Positions 26,348 to 34,545 of a stretch of 64,000 nucleotides of DNA are shown here, piece by piece. This DNA is from an uncultured Bacteroidales bacterium (GTDB lineage: Bacteria > Bacteroidota > Bacteroidia > Bacteroidales > UBA932): NCBI GenBank assembly GCA_905234285.1, contig CAJOHK010000028.1, positions 63,028-127,027 on the forward strand, written 5' to 3'. The translations under genes were made by a program, and so were the position numbers. Under the pieces are notes generated by a model. That model saw only the letters and a program-made list of their open reading frames with translations. It was not told where the DNA came from and did no database searches. The first letter of the stretch is position 1, and the number at the start of each line of letters is the position of its first letter.

Positions 26348-26368
26348 CCCCTTCCCTCAGGGAAGGGG
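26348..26368. repeat. GC-rich short hairpin downstream of the sugar porter
   Basis: CCCCTTCCC (26348-26356), a 3-base loop, and GGGAAGGGG (26360-26368) form a perfect 9-bp stem just beyond the sugar porter stop. It resembles the hairpin at 1883-1901, and both lie in a C-rich context after ACGTTRCCCC. It is probably a short dispersed repeat or a weak terminator. Confidence 0.5.
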
Positions 26369-26380
26369 CTATCGTCGGCC

Positions 26381-27703
26381 TTAGGCCTCCGAGTTCTTTT
26401 TTCTGGCGTATTTTTTCCAGTAGTTTTCTATTTCTTCCAGGGTTTTGCCGGTGGTTTCCGGGACGTGCTTCCACATGATGTAGAGGTAGGGGAGACACAT
26501 GAAGGCAAAGAGGAAGAAGGTTCCGGCCGGGGTGATGGTGCTGAGCATCCAGGGTGTGAGCTGGCCAATGAGGTAGGTACCTACCCACAGGGCAAAGCCG
26601 GCGATGGACATGGCAACACCCCGCACGCGGTTGGGATACATCTCGCTCAGGAGCACGAACACCACGGCGCTGATGGAAATGGCCGTGCAGAATACGTACA
26701 GCAGGAAGAAGGTGAGCATGAACCAGGTGGGCAGGCTGGTGACCGGCAGGAAGTAAAGGCCGATCATCAGGAGGCAGAAGATCATGCCGCCCACACCCCA
26801 CCAGACCAGCTGTTTGCGGCCTACTTTGTCAATGATGGCCAGGGCGATGACCGTAGTGACCATGTTCACCACGCCCACCAGGACCGTGGAGAAGAGCGGG
26901 TCTTCAAAACCGGCGTCCTTGAAGATGGTGGGACCATAATAGAGCACGGCATTCACGCCCATGAACTGACCCAGGATGGCAATGCAGGCGCCAATAATCA
27001 CGGCCTTGAGGATGCCGGGCTCCAGCAAGGCTTTCCATTCTTCGCTCTTGTCCTGCCGCTGTCCGCGAACCAGAAGCCAACGGGGACTCTCGGGGATAAA
27101 GAAAATGAGGATGAGGAACAGCAGGTCGGGCAGGGTTTCCAGGCCCAGCATGCCGCGCCAGTACTCATTGTTGAACATGCGCGTACCTAATTCCGGTGCC
27201 GAGGAAGTGACATCGGCCCCTCTCAGGACCAGGTAGTTGGCCAGGTAGGCCAGCAGGAAGCCCACCGTAATGGCCAGCTGGTACATGCTCACCAAGGTGC
27301 CGCGGCGGTCGGCCGGGGCTACCTCCGAGATGTAGACAGGGGAGACGATGGACACCACGCCAATGCCAAAGCCGCCGATGATGCGGTAAATCACCAGCTG
27401 GGTAAAATCCTTACACACAGCGCAGCCAATGGCCGAAATGCTGAACATCAGGGCCGAAATGAGCATGGTTTTCTTGCGGCCCAGGCCGTCGCTCAGGATG
27501 CCGGCTACCAGCACGCCCACAATGGAGCCGATGAGGGCGCAGCCCACGTACCAGCCGGTGGCCATGGGATCCAGGCCAAACTGCCCGGAAACGATGTCCG
27601 TGGTACCGGAAATGACGGCGGTGTCATAGCCGAAGAGTATACCGCCCAGGGCGGCGACGGCCGACAGGAACAGTACGCGTCCCATGGAAGTGGATTGGGT
27701 CAT
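26381..27703 (-). CDS. sugar porter MFS transporter
   Basis: A 440-residue inner-membrane sugar:H+ symporter of the sugar porter (SP) family. Twelve helices are predicted. Signatures include GYDTAVISGT in helix 1, DGLGRKKTML after helix 2, PESPRWLL before the central loop, GRKQLV after helix 8, and PETTGKTLEEIE at the C-terminus, all typical of XylE/GLUT-type proteins. It lies 4 bases after the DUF4434 gene in the ROK-DUF4434-porter operon, divergent from the AGE-SusCD operon, so it probably imports the sugar released by that locus. The sugar itself cannot be told. Confidence 0.92.
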   Translation of the reverse strand: MTQSTSMGRVLFLSAVAALGGILFGYDTAVISGTTDIVSGQFGLDPMATGWYVGCALIGSIVGVLVAGILSDGLGRKKTMLISALMFSISAIGCAVCKDFTQLVIYRIIGGFGIGVVSIVSPVYISEVAPADRRGTLVSMYQLAITVGFLLAYLANYLVLRGADVTSSAPELGTRMFNNEYWRGMLGLETLPDLLFLILIFFIPESPRWLLVRGQRQDKSEEWKALLEPGILKAVIIGACIAILGQFMGVNAVLYYGPTIFKDAGFEDPLFSTVLVGVVNMVTTVIALAIIDKVGRKQLVWWGVGGMIFCLLMIGLYFLPVTSLPTWFMLTFFLLYVFCTAISISAVVFVLLSEMYPNRVRGVAMSIAGFALWVGTYLIGQLTPWMLSTITPAGTFFLFAFMCLPYLYIMWKHVPETTGKTLEEIENYWKKYARKKNSEA

Positions 27704-27706
27704 AGT

Positions 27707-28792
27707 CTAAAGATTAAAGTACTCTTTATATCTGTCATAGAGGTGTCCGGCCTGGAGGTAGGCGCTTTGCGGGCTCATGAAATGGCTGAACTCGAAGGTG
27801 ATGGCTTTGTCGTAGCTGCAGCGTTTAGCGGCCTCCAGCTTCATGCGCAGCTTGTCAAACTTGATGGGCAGGAAGCGGATGGGCATGTCGCGGTCGAAGG
27901 TTTCGGCATTGGTCCAGCACTGCATGCCGTAGCGGTCGGCCAGTTTCTTGTTCACGGAGAAGAAGGCGTCCAGCTCGTCGTAGTCGATGTGGCCGTCCTG
28001 GAAGGCACAGGCGTCCACATACTCGTGGATGCCGTCAAAAATCTCGTTCCACTCGCGCTCGTGCTGCTCTACCGATACGGCCTGGGCCTTGGTGAGATTT
28101 CCGCCGGCGGCGTCTACGGCCTTTTTTCCGTCAATCCAGGGCGAGATGAAGGTGGGCAGGCCGCCCGAGACCTCCTTGCACTGGCGTCCCATGGTGCGGA
28201 AGCTCTCGATGGCGCCCTTGGTGGCCCGGGAGATTTCCCCGGAGATGTACCAGCCGCCGAAGCTCTTGTACTTGGAACCGTAGCGCTCCCAGATTTCGTC
28301 GATGACGTAGCGGTTCGATTCTACCTCGTAGCTCATGTCGCCGGTGTCCCAATACTTGCCGCTGTCGTACAGGCCCAGCATGAACTTCATGCCGTAATTC
28401 TGGGCCAGGCGGCAGAACATGTCAATAAGGTCTACCGAAGGCATGTAGCAGCCCTTTTTGAGCAGGTAGGGCGACGGATAGGTGATGAACTTGCGGTAGC
28501 CGCAGCGGATGTCAATCACTGTGTCGATGCCGATGGCCTTCATGTACCTGAAGTCCCGGTCCCACTCTTTCTCGCCCCAGTTCTGATGGGGGATGTCATG
28601 CGAAATCTCGTCCAGGAAGGTGCCGGTAATGGGCAGGGCGTTGGCTTTGGGCACAATGAGCGTGCTCTCGACGGAAGGGTCTGCGTCAATGCCGTACTTG
28701 TCTGAGCCGGAAGGTTTGCAGCCGGCGGCCAGCAGGGGGGCTGCTGCAGCCGCCAGTGCGCCTTTTTTGAGGAAAGATCTTCTGTTTTCCAT
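27707..28792 (-). CDS. DUF4434 lipoprotein, glycoside hydrolase-like
   Basis: A 361-residue exported protein. The N-terminus MENRRSFLKKGALAAAAAPLLAAGC has a twin-arginine motif and a lipobox Cys at about residue 25. The body shows TIM-barrel-like features (IDTVIDIRCGYRKF, KFMLGLYDSG, FGGWYISGEISR, AITFEFSHFMSPQS) of the DUF4434 family, which is related to GHL-type glycosidases. The Glu of GEIS is a candidate catalytic acid. It sits between the ROK regulator and the sugar porter, 4 and 3 bases from them. The substrate is unknown; a role on the same glycan as the divergent SusCD operon is inferred. Confidence 0.75.
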   Translation of the reverse strand: MENRRSFLKKGALAAAAAPLLAAGCKPSGSDKYGIDADPSVESTLIVPKANALPITGTFLDEISHDIPHQNWGEKEWDRDFRYMKAIGIDTVIDIRCGYRKFITYPSPYLLKKGCYMPSVDLIDMFCRLAQNYGMKFMLGLYDSGKYWDTGDMSYEVESNRYVIDEIWERYGSKYKSFGGWYISGEISRATKGAIESFRTMGRQCKEVSGGLPTFISPWIDGKKAVDAAGGNLTKAQAVSVEQHEREWNEIFDGIHEYVDACAFQDGHIDYDELDAFFSVNKKLADRYGMQCWTNAETFDRDMPIRFLPIKFDKLRMKLEAAKRCSYDKAITFEFSHFMSPQSAYLQAGHLYDRYKEYFNL

Positions 28793-28796
28793 AGTG

Positions 28797-29999
28797 TTAT
28801 TCCATGTTGTTCAATAATCGGGTTTTGGAAAGAAGGCTTGCGCCGATGGCGCCGGCCCGGTTGCCCAACTGGGAGGCTTTGATGATGGTGTCGTTGTTCA
28901 CCAGGTTGAGGGAATACTTGTTGACGGCCATCTTGAGCTGGGGCATGAGATATCGTTCGGTGGAGGACAGGCGGCCACCGACAATCACCATATCGGGATT
29001 AAAGACGTTGATAAGTCCGGCAATGGCCCGGCCCAGGGTGGCGCCCACGCTTTCTACGCATTCGATAGCCACAATGTCCTCTTTGTCCACTGCGTCCAGA
29101 ATCTCGTTCAGCGTGATGTGCTTGCCTTCCTGGTACTTGGCACTGAGCAGGGAAGGGGCGCCCTCGTGCAGCTTTTCTCCCACCAGCCGGTGCAGGGCCA
29201 GGCCGGAAGCGCCGGTTTCCAGGCAGCCGATTTTTCCGCATCGGCAAATCTGGTGATTATCCAGCATGGGGAAGTGGCCCACCTCGCCGGAGAAGCCGGA
29301 TTTCCCCAGGAACAGCTCCCCGTTTAGAACCATGCCCATACCCAGGCCCCAGCCCACATTGAGGAAGAGCACCGTTTTGGCGTCTCCGGCAATGCCGCTC
29401 ATGTATTCGCCGTAGGCCATGCCGCGGGAGTCGTTCTCAATGCTCACAGGCTTGCCGAATCCCTGCTCAAAAACGTCCTTGATGGGCTTTTCTTCGTTTA
29501 TATAATAGGAGTAGCTGTATCCCGTAAGATGGTTTACTCGTCCGGTAAGGTTGATGCCGTAGGAACGGATGATATGACTGTCGATGGAAGATTGTTCCAA
29601 ATGCTCCGTTACAATCCTGCACAGCTCCAGGGCCGATTCTTCCGTGTTGGTGAGCTGGAAGGCGATGTTGTCCTCGAACAGGATGGTGCGGCCGGGAAAA
29701 TCGGTCACGGCCAGGGTGAGGCTGTCGGGTCCCACTTCTACGCCCACGAAATAGCCGGCCGACGGATTGAGGCCATACACGTTGGGCCGGCGCCCGCCTG
29801 CAGAAGCCTGTTTGCCCACATCGGCCAGGTATCCTTCCTCCATCATTTCGTTTACAATGCGGGAAATACGGGGGATGCTGGTATCCAGTTCCTTGGCTAA
29901 ATCGGCCATGCTGAAAGCCATTCCGTTGGTGCAGAGTGACAGGATGGTTTTCTTCTCGGTCGCATAATGACCGCTGATGTCGTTAAAGAAAGTGCTCAT
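28797..29999 (-). CDS. ROK-family transcriptional regulator (NagC/XylR type)
   Basis: A 400-residue protein with an N-terminal winged helix-turn-helix (about residues 17-66, ILSLCTNGMAFSMADLAKEL and following) and a C-terminal ROK sugar-kinase-like domain. The zinc motif CRCGKIGCLE and the glycine-rich phosphate loop are present. The HTH makes it a regulator rather than a kinase; ROK regulators respond to sugars or sugar phosphates such as GlcNAc-6-P or xylose. It is first in the porter operon and shares the 168-base intergenic region with the AGE-SusCD operon, so it probably controls both. Confidence 0.9.
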   Translation of the reverse strand: MSTFFNDISGHYATEKKTILSLCTNGMAFSMADLAKELDTSIPRISRIVNEMMEEGYLADVGKQASAGGRRPNVYGLNPSAGYFVGVEVGPDSLTLAVTDFPGRTILFEDNIAFQLTNTEESALELCRIVTEHLEQSSIDSHIIRSYGINLTGRVNHLTGYSYSYYINEEKPIKDVFEQGFGKPVSIENDSRGMAYGEYMSGIAGDAKTVLFLNVGWGLGMGMVLNGELFLGKSGFSGEVGHFPMLDNHQICRCGKIGCLETGASGLALHRLVGEKLHEGAPSLLSAKYQEGKHITLNEILDAVDKEDIVAIECVESVGATLGRAIAGLINVFNPDMVIVGGRLSSTERYLMPQLKMAVNKYSLNLVNNDTIIKASQLGNRAGAIGASLLSKTRLLNNME

Positions 30000-30060
30000 T
30001 CAGGGCGAATTTAGAGAATATTGAGGAGATTTCCAAAAAGTTTATTCCTTTTTGAGTTTA

Positions 30061-30078
30061 ATAAGAATAAGTTCTTAT
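30061..30078. promoter_or_regulatory. candidate ROK operator
   Basis: ATAAGAA-taag-TTCTTAT is an 18-base palindrome with 7-bp arms. It lies 18 bases upstream of the AGE-SusCD -33 box and about 62 bases before the divergent ROK gene. Position and symmetry fit an operator for the ROK regulator. Confidence 0.45.
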
Positions 30079-30095
30079 CGTTTTGTTAAAAAGTT

Positions 30096-30125
30096 TTGGA
30101 TTCTTAAGGAAGATTTGTAAATTTG
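30096..30125 (+). promoter_or_regulatory. promoter of the AGE-SusCD operon
   Basis: TTG (30096-30098) and TAAATTTG (30118-30125), spaced by 19 bases, match the Bacteroidota consensus. The leader to the ATG at 30168 is about 38 bases. Confidence 0.75.
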
Positions 30126-30167
30126 TAGGGTAATAATAGTAACACGTAGTTAATCAACCTAAATTAT

Positions 30168-31352
30168 ATGAGAAAAGAAGATTTTGCTGCATTGGCTCAA
30201 AAGTACAAAAACGAGCTTTTTAACAGCGTATTGCCTTTCTGGCTGGAAAAATCCCAAGACCCTGAGTATGGTGGTTACTTTACCTGCCTGGGCCGGGACG
30301 GCAGCGTCTTTGACACCGACAAATTCGTGTGGCTCCAAGGCCGCGAGGTGTGGATGTTCGCCATGTTATATAATAAGGTAGAGAAGAATCCCGCCTGGCT
30401 TGCCTGCGCCCGCCAGGGCGCCGAATTCCTGGAGAAGTACGGCCACGACGGTAATTTCGACTTCTATTTCTCCCTCACCCGCGAGGGTAAGCCCATCATC
30501 GCGCCCTACAACATTTTCTCCAACACCTTCGCCTGCATGGCCTTTGCCCAGCTGGCCGTTGCCACCGGTGAGGAACATTGGGCCGGTTTAGCCCGCAAAA
30601 CCTTCCAGCGCATCCTGGACCGCAGGTCCAATCCCAAGGGCAAGTGGTCCAAGGGCGTTCCCGGTACCCGGCCTATGAAAGACTTCGCCCTGCCCATGAT
30701 CATCTGCAACATGGCGCTGGAGATTGAGCCCATCATCGAGGACAAGGCCCTGCTGGACAAAACCATCGAGGAAGCCCTGCACGAGGTCTTTGACGTGTTT
30801 TATCAGCCGGATTTGGGCGTGATGGTAGAAAACCTGGCCCCGGACGGCAGCCTCATCGACTGCTTCGAAGGCCGCCGCGTGAATCCCGGCCATGACCTGG
30901 AGGCGCTCTGGTTCATGATGAACCTGGGCATCCGGCTCCATCGGCAGGATATCATAGACAAGAGCATGGAGATCGCCCTCCGCGTCATCGACTACGGCTG
31001 GGACAAGGAATATGGCGGCATCTTCTACTTCATGGACCGCAAGGGCTATCCTACCCAAGAACTGGAGTGGGACCAGAAGCTCTGGTGGGTGCACCTGGAG
31101 AGCGCCATTGCCATGATTAAAGGCTATCAGCTCACCGGCAATGAAAAAGCGCTGGAGTGGTTCCTCAAACTGGACGAGTATCTTTGGAATAACTTCAAAG
31201 ACAAAGAATACCCCGAATGGTTTGGCTATCTGAACCGCAGGGGAGAGGTGCTTCTTCCGCTCAAGGGCGGCAAATGGAAGGGCTGCTTCCACGTGCCCAG
31301 AGGGCTCTATCAGATAGGTACTATCTTACAGGAAATTGCAGACAATCAATAA
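30168..31352 (+). CDS. AGE-family 2-epimerase (N-acylglucosamine 2-epimerase-like)
   Basis: A 394-residue (alpha/alpha)6-barrel enzyme of the AGE superfamily. Motifs: FVWLQGREVWMFAMLY, RVNPGHDLEALWFMM and QKLWWVHLESAIAMI, whose His residues are the acid/base pair in the family; REVWM and NPGH resemble renin-binding-protein-type GlcNAc/ManNAc 2-epimerases more than cellobiose epimerases. There is no signal peptide, so it is cytosolic. It is the first gene of the SusCD operon, 4 bases before susC. It could convert ManNAc and GlcNAc, which would complete the sialic acid route encoded at 53.9-61.2 kb, or act on another sugar or disaccharide. Confidence 0.85.
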   Translation: MRKEDFAALAQKYKNELFNSVLPFWLEKSQDPEYGGYFTCLGRDGSVFDTDKFVWLQGREVWMFAMLYNKVEKNPAWLACARQGAEFLEKYGHDGNFDFYFSLTREGKPIIAPYNIFSNTFACMAFAQLAVATGEEHWAGLARKTFQRILDRRSNPKGKWSKGVPGTRPMKDFALPMIICNMALEIEPIIEDKALLDKTIEEALHEVFDVFYQPDLGVMVENLAPDGSLIDCFEGRRVNPGHDLEALWFMMNLGIRLHRQDIIDKSMEIALRVIDYGWDKEYGGIFYFMDRKGYPTQELEWDQKLWWVHLESAIAMIKGYQLTGNEKALEWFLKLDEYLWNNFKDKEYPEWFGYLNRRGEVLLPLKGGKWKGCFHVPRGLYQIGTILQEIADNQ

Positions 31353-31355
31353 GGT

Positions 31356-34300
31356 ATGAAGATTATTCTCAAATTATCCCTTGCCTTGGCCGTCCTGCTC
31401 ATGCCAGTTCTGCCATCCTTTGCCCAGGGAACGCTCCGCGGCAAGGTAACAGACGCCATGGGGGGGGCAATTCCCGGGGTGACGGTGCTGGTGAAAGGAA
31501 CGTCCCACGGCACCACTACAGGTCTTGACGGCCAATACTCCATGACCGCCTCCAAGGGCGATGTCATTGAATTCTCATGCCTTGGCCTTACCACGGAAGA
31601 ACGCCGCTGGGACGGCCGCAGCCCCATCAACGTCCAGATGCAGGAAGACGCCCTGTATCTGGACGATGTCGTTGTGGTGGGTTACGGCACGGCCAAGAAG
31701 GAAACCCTTACGGCGGCCGTATCGGCCATCAAGGGCGACGAACTGCTCAAGGCGCCTGCTACCAATGTGTCACAGGTGCTGGCGGGTAAGCTGCCCGGCA
31801 TTTCCTCGGTGCAGGAAAGCGGTGAGCCCGGTCTGGACCAGGCCTCCCTGCGCATCCGCGGCTCCGTGTATGGCGTGGCCTACGTGGTGGACGGTTTTCC
31901 GGTAGAAAACATCAACGACATCGACCCTGCCGATATTGAGAGTGTGTCGGTCCTCAAGGATGGCGCCTCCGCGGCCGTATACGGTCTGCAGGCGGCCGGC
32001 GGTGTGATTATCATCACCACCCGTAAGGGCGATAAAGGAAAAACCCGCATTACCTACAACGGCTCCGTGGGCGCATCCATGAACGCCAACTTCCCGCAGT
32101 TCATGAACGGTCCCCAGTTTGCCTACTATTATAATGTGGCGCAGATGATGGACCAGCTGGCCAACGGAGAAATTGCCAACTCTTCCGACTACGTTCCGTA
32201 TTTCACCCAGAAGAACATCCAGGCCATGCGTGACGGTACCGACGGCTGGGACAACGTGGATTATATTTCCAAGGTATTCGGAACGGGCATTACGCAAAAG
32301 CACAATGTGACGGTCCAGGGGGGAAGCGACAAAACCCGTTTCTTCACGTCCGTGGGTCTTATGGATCAGAAAGGTAATATCGACAAGTTCAACTATCGGC
32401 GATATAACATCCGCACCAATATAGAGGGAGACCTTTCCAAGCATCTTAGCTACAAGGTAGGTGTTTCCGGCGTGCTGGGTGTCCGTTCTACGCCGGCCTT
32501 CCTGTCTGGCGGCTCCGATTCCGGCTCCACCGAAGTGGGCTGGTTCTCCATTGCCCGCCAGGTGGTTCAGATGCACCCTTATCTCCCCGAGAAATATGAC
32601 GGGTACTACACTGGCGCCGTCCAGGACAACCAGAGTTTCCTGGTAAGCCCCCTGGCCGCCATCTATGAGTCGGGTTACAAGAAAACCCGCAGCGTATCGG
32701 CTGCGGTCAATGCCTCCCTCACGTGGAACGTTCCGTTTGTTCCGGGGCTCTCCCTCAAGGCTTCCGGTTCATACGACTTCTCAGTCAGTTACAACAAGAA
32801 CCTTAGCACGCCCTACACCATGATGCAGCGTGTGCGCACCGAGGATGGCTGGGAGTGGAAACAGCGCACCGATAATCCCCATGTTTCCAATAATGTGAAC
32901 AACCTGGGCGAGGGCGTTGTATTCTCCCAACAACTGGTGGGGCAGGCCAGTGCCAATTATGTGAACAGCTTCGGCAAGAATCACGTAGACCTGATGGCCC
33001 TGGCCGAGATTCGCGATTACAAGGGCAACGGCCTGGCCGGTTATGCACAGGCCCTGCCTTTCAACTCCCTGCCGGAACTCTCCAACGGCGTGGCTTCCAA
33101 TTCGCCCGTGAGCGGCTGGAGCGGCACGTCCCGCAGCCTGGGCTTCGTGTTCCGCGCCCGCTACGACTACGCCGAGAAATACCTGGCCGAAGTGACCGGC
33201 CGCTATGACGGTTCCTATAAATTTGCCGGCATGAGCAAAACCCGCTGGGGTTTCTTCCCCTCCGTCTCTCTGGGCTGGCGCCTTTCCAAGGAGAGCTTCC
33301 TCAGCGGCGTGAGCTGGCTGGACGACCTGAAACTCCGTGCCAGCGTAGGTCTGCTGGGTAATGACAGCGTGAGCGAGTACGCTTTCCTGAGCACCTATGC
33401 CAAGTCTTCCAATGTGGCCTATGGCCAGCTGGGCGGTGCAAATGTCATTGCCCCTTCCTACTATACCGACGGCATTGCCAATCAGGATCTTACCTGGGAA
33501 AAGACCCGCAGCTGGAACGTGGGTGTGGATTTCTCCCTCTGGAAAGGATTATTGGGTATGGAAATAGACGGTTTCTACAACTACACCTATGACATGCTCA
33601 CTTACCAGTACACGGGTTTCCCGTCTTCCATGGGTGGCTATTATCCCACTTGGGTGAACCACAATGCCATTGATACCAAGGGCGTGGATATCCTCATTAC
33701 CCATAAGAACCACTTTGATTTGCTGGGAGATCCCTTCTACTATGAGGTCACCGGCAGCTTAACCTACTCCAAGACCCGCTGGCTGGTATACAACGACGAT
33801 CCCAATATCGTGGACTGGCGCAAGCGCGTGGGGACAACGGTTGGCAGCATCCTCTGCTGGCAGGCCGACGGCCTGTTCCGGAGTGAAGAGGAGATAGACC
33901 AGGCCTCCTGGTACGGAACCCGTCCCAACGTGGGCGATATCAAGTACGTAGACCTGAATGGCGACGGCAAGATTGATGAGGACGATAAAGGCTACTTCGG
34001 CCGCTCCAACCGTCCCGAATTAACCTATGGCCTCAACCTCAACTTTAACTGGAAGGGCATCGACTTCAACGCCCAGTTCACCGGCGGCGCCCTGTTTGAC
34101 GTTTCCCTCACCGGCACGTACTACAACGACAACGACGACAATACCATCTGGACACAGACCTTCAAGGAAGGCGGCAATTCTCCGCTGTTCCTGGTCCAGA
34201 ATGCCTACAGTGAGTTCAATCCCGACGGAACCTTCCCGCGCCTGACCCTTTCCAAGACCAATCATGGCGGCGACAACGGCCTCAGCTCCACGTTCTGGAT

Positions 34301-34529
34301 CCGGGACGGCAGTTACGTGCGGCTCAAGACCGCGCAGCTCGGTTATTCACTGCCCGCCAAGTGGATATCCAAAGTGGGACTCCAGGCGTTCCGCGTATTT
34401 GTAGAGGGCCAGAACCTGTTCACCATTGACGGCCTGCCGGAGGGTATCGACCCCGAATCCCCGGGCGTGAACAACGGTTATTATCCGCAGCAGCGCCTGC
34501 TGATGGGTGGTATCACTTTAACATTCTAA
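31356..34529 (+). CDS. susC: SusC-like TonB-dependent outer-membrane transporter
   Basis: A 1057-residue outer-membrane importer. The signal peptide (LSLALAVLLMPVLPSFAQ) is followed by the carboxypeptidase-D-like domain (GTLRGKVTDAMGGAIPGVTVLVKGT), the TonB box region (YLDDVVVVGYGTAKKETLTAAV), the plug, and a 22-strand barrel ending in LLMGGITLTF. It imports oligosaccharides through the outer membrane with the SusD-like lid encoded 16 bases downstream. An intact SusC/SusD pair is the defining mark of a polysaccharide utilisation locus. Confidence 0.97.
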   Translation: MKIILKLSLALAVLLMPVLPSFAQGTLRGKVTDAMGGAIPGVTVLVKGTSHGTTTGLDGQYSMTASKGDVIEFSCLGLTTEERRWDGRSPINVQMQEDALYLDDVVVVGYGTAKKETLTAAVSAIKGDELLKAPATNVSQVLAGKLPGISSVQESGEPGLDQASLRIRGSVYGVAYVVDGFPVENINDIDPADIESVSVLKDGASAAVYGLQAAGGVIIITTRKGDKGKTRITYNGSVGASMNANFPQFMNGPQFAYYYNVAQMMDQLANGEIANSSDYVPYFTQKNIQAMRDGTDGWDNVDYISKVFGTGITQKHNVTVQGGSDKTRFFTSVGLMDQKGNIDKFNYRRYNIRTNIEGDLSKHLSYKVGVSGVLGVRSTPAFLSGGSDSGSTEVGWFSIARQVVQMHPYLPEKYDGYYTGAVQDNQSFLVSPLAAIYESGYKKTRSVSAAVNASLTWNVPFVPGLSLKASGSYDFSVSYNKNLSTPYTMMQRVRTEDGWEWKQRTDNPHVSNNVNNLGEGVVFSQQLVGQASANYVNSFGKNHVDLMALAEIRDYKGNGLAGYAQALPFNSLPELSNGVASNSPVSGWSGTSRSLGFVFRARYDYAEKYLAEVTGRYDGSYKFAGMSKTRWGFFPSVSLGWRLSKESFLSGVSWLDDLKLRASVGLLGNDSVSEYAFLSTYAKSSNVAYGQLGGANVIAPSYYTDGIANQDLTWEKTRSWNVGVDFSLWKGLLGMEIDGFYNYTYDMLTYQYTGFPSSMGGYYPTWVNHNAIDTKGVDILITHKNHFDLLGDPFYYEVTGSLTYSKTRWLVYNDDPNIVDWRKRVGTTVGSILCWQADGLFRSEEEIDQASWYGTRPNVGDIKYVDLNGDGKIDEDDKGYFGRSNRPELTYGLNLNFNWKGIDFNAQFTGGALFDVSLTGTYYNDNDDNTIWTQTFKEGGNSPLFLVQNAYSEFNPDGTFPRLTLSKTNHGGDNGLSSTFWIRDGSYVRLKTAQLGYSLPAKWISKVGLQAFRVFVEGQNLFTIDGLPEGIDPESPGVNNGYYPQQRLLMGGITLTF

Positions 34530-34545
34530 GAGGGGAGGAAGAGAT

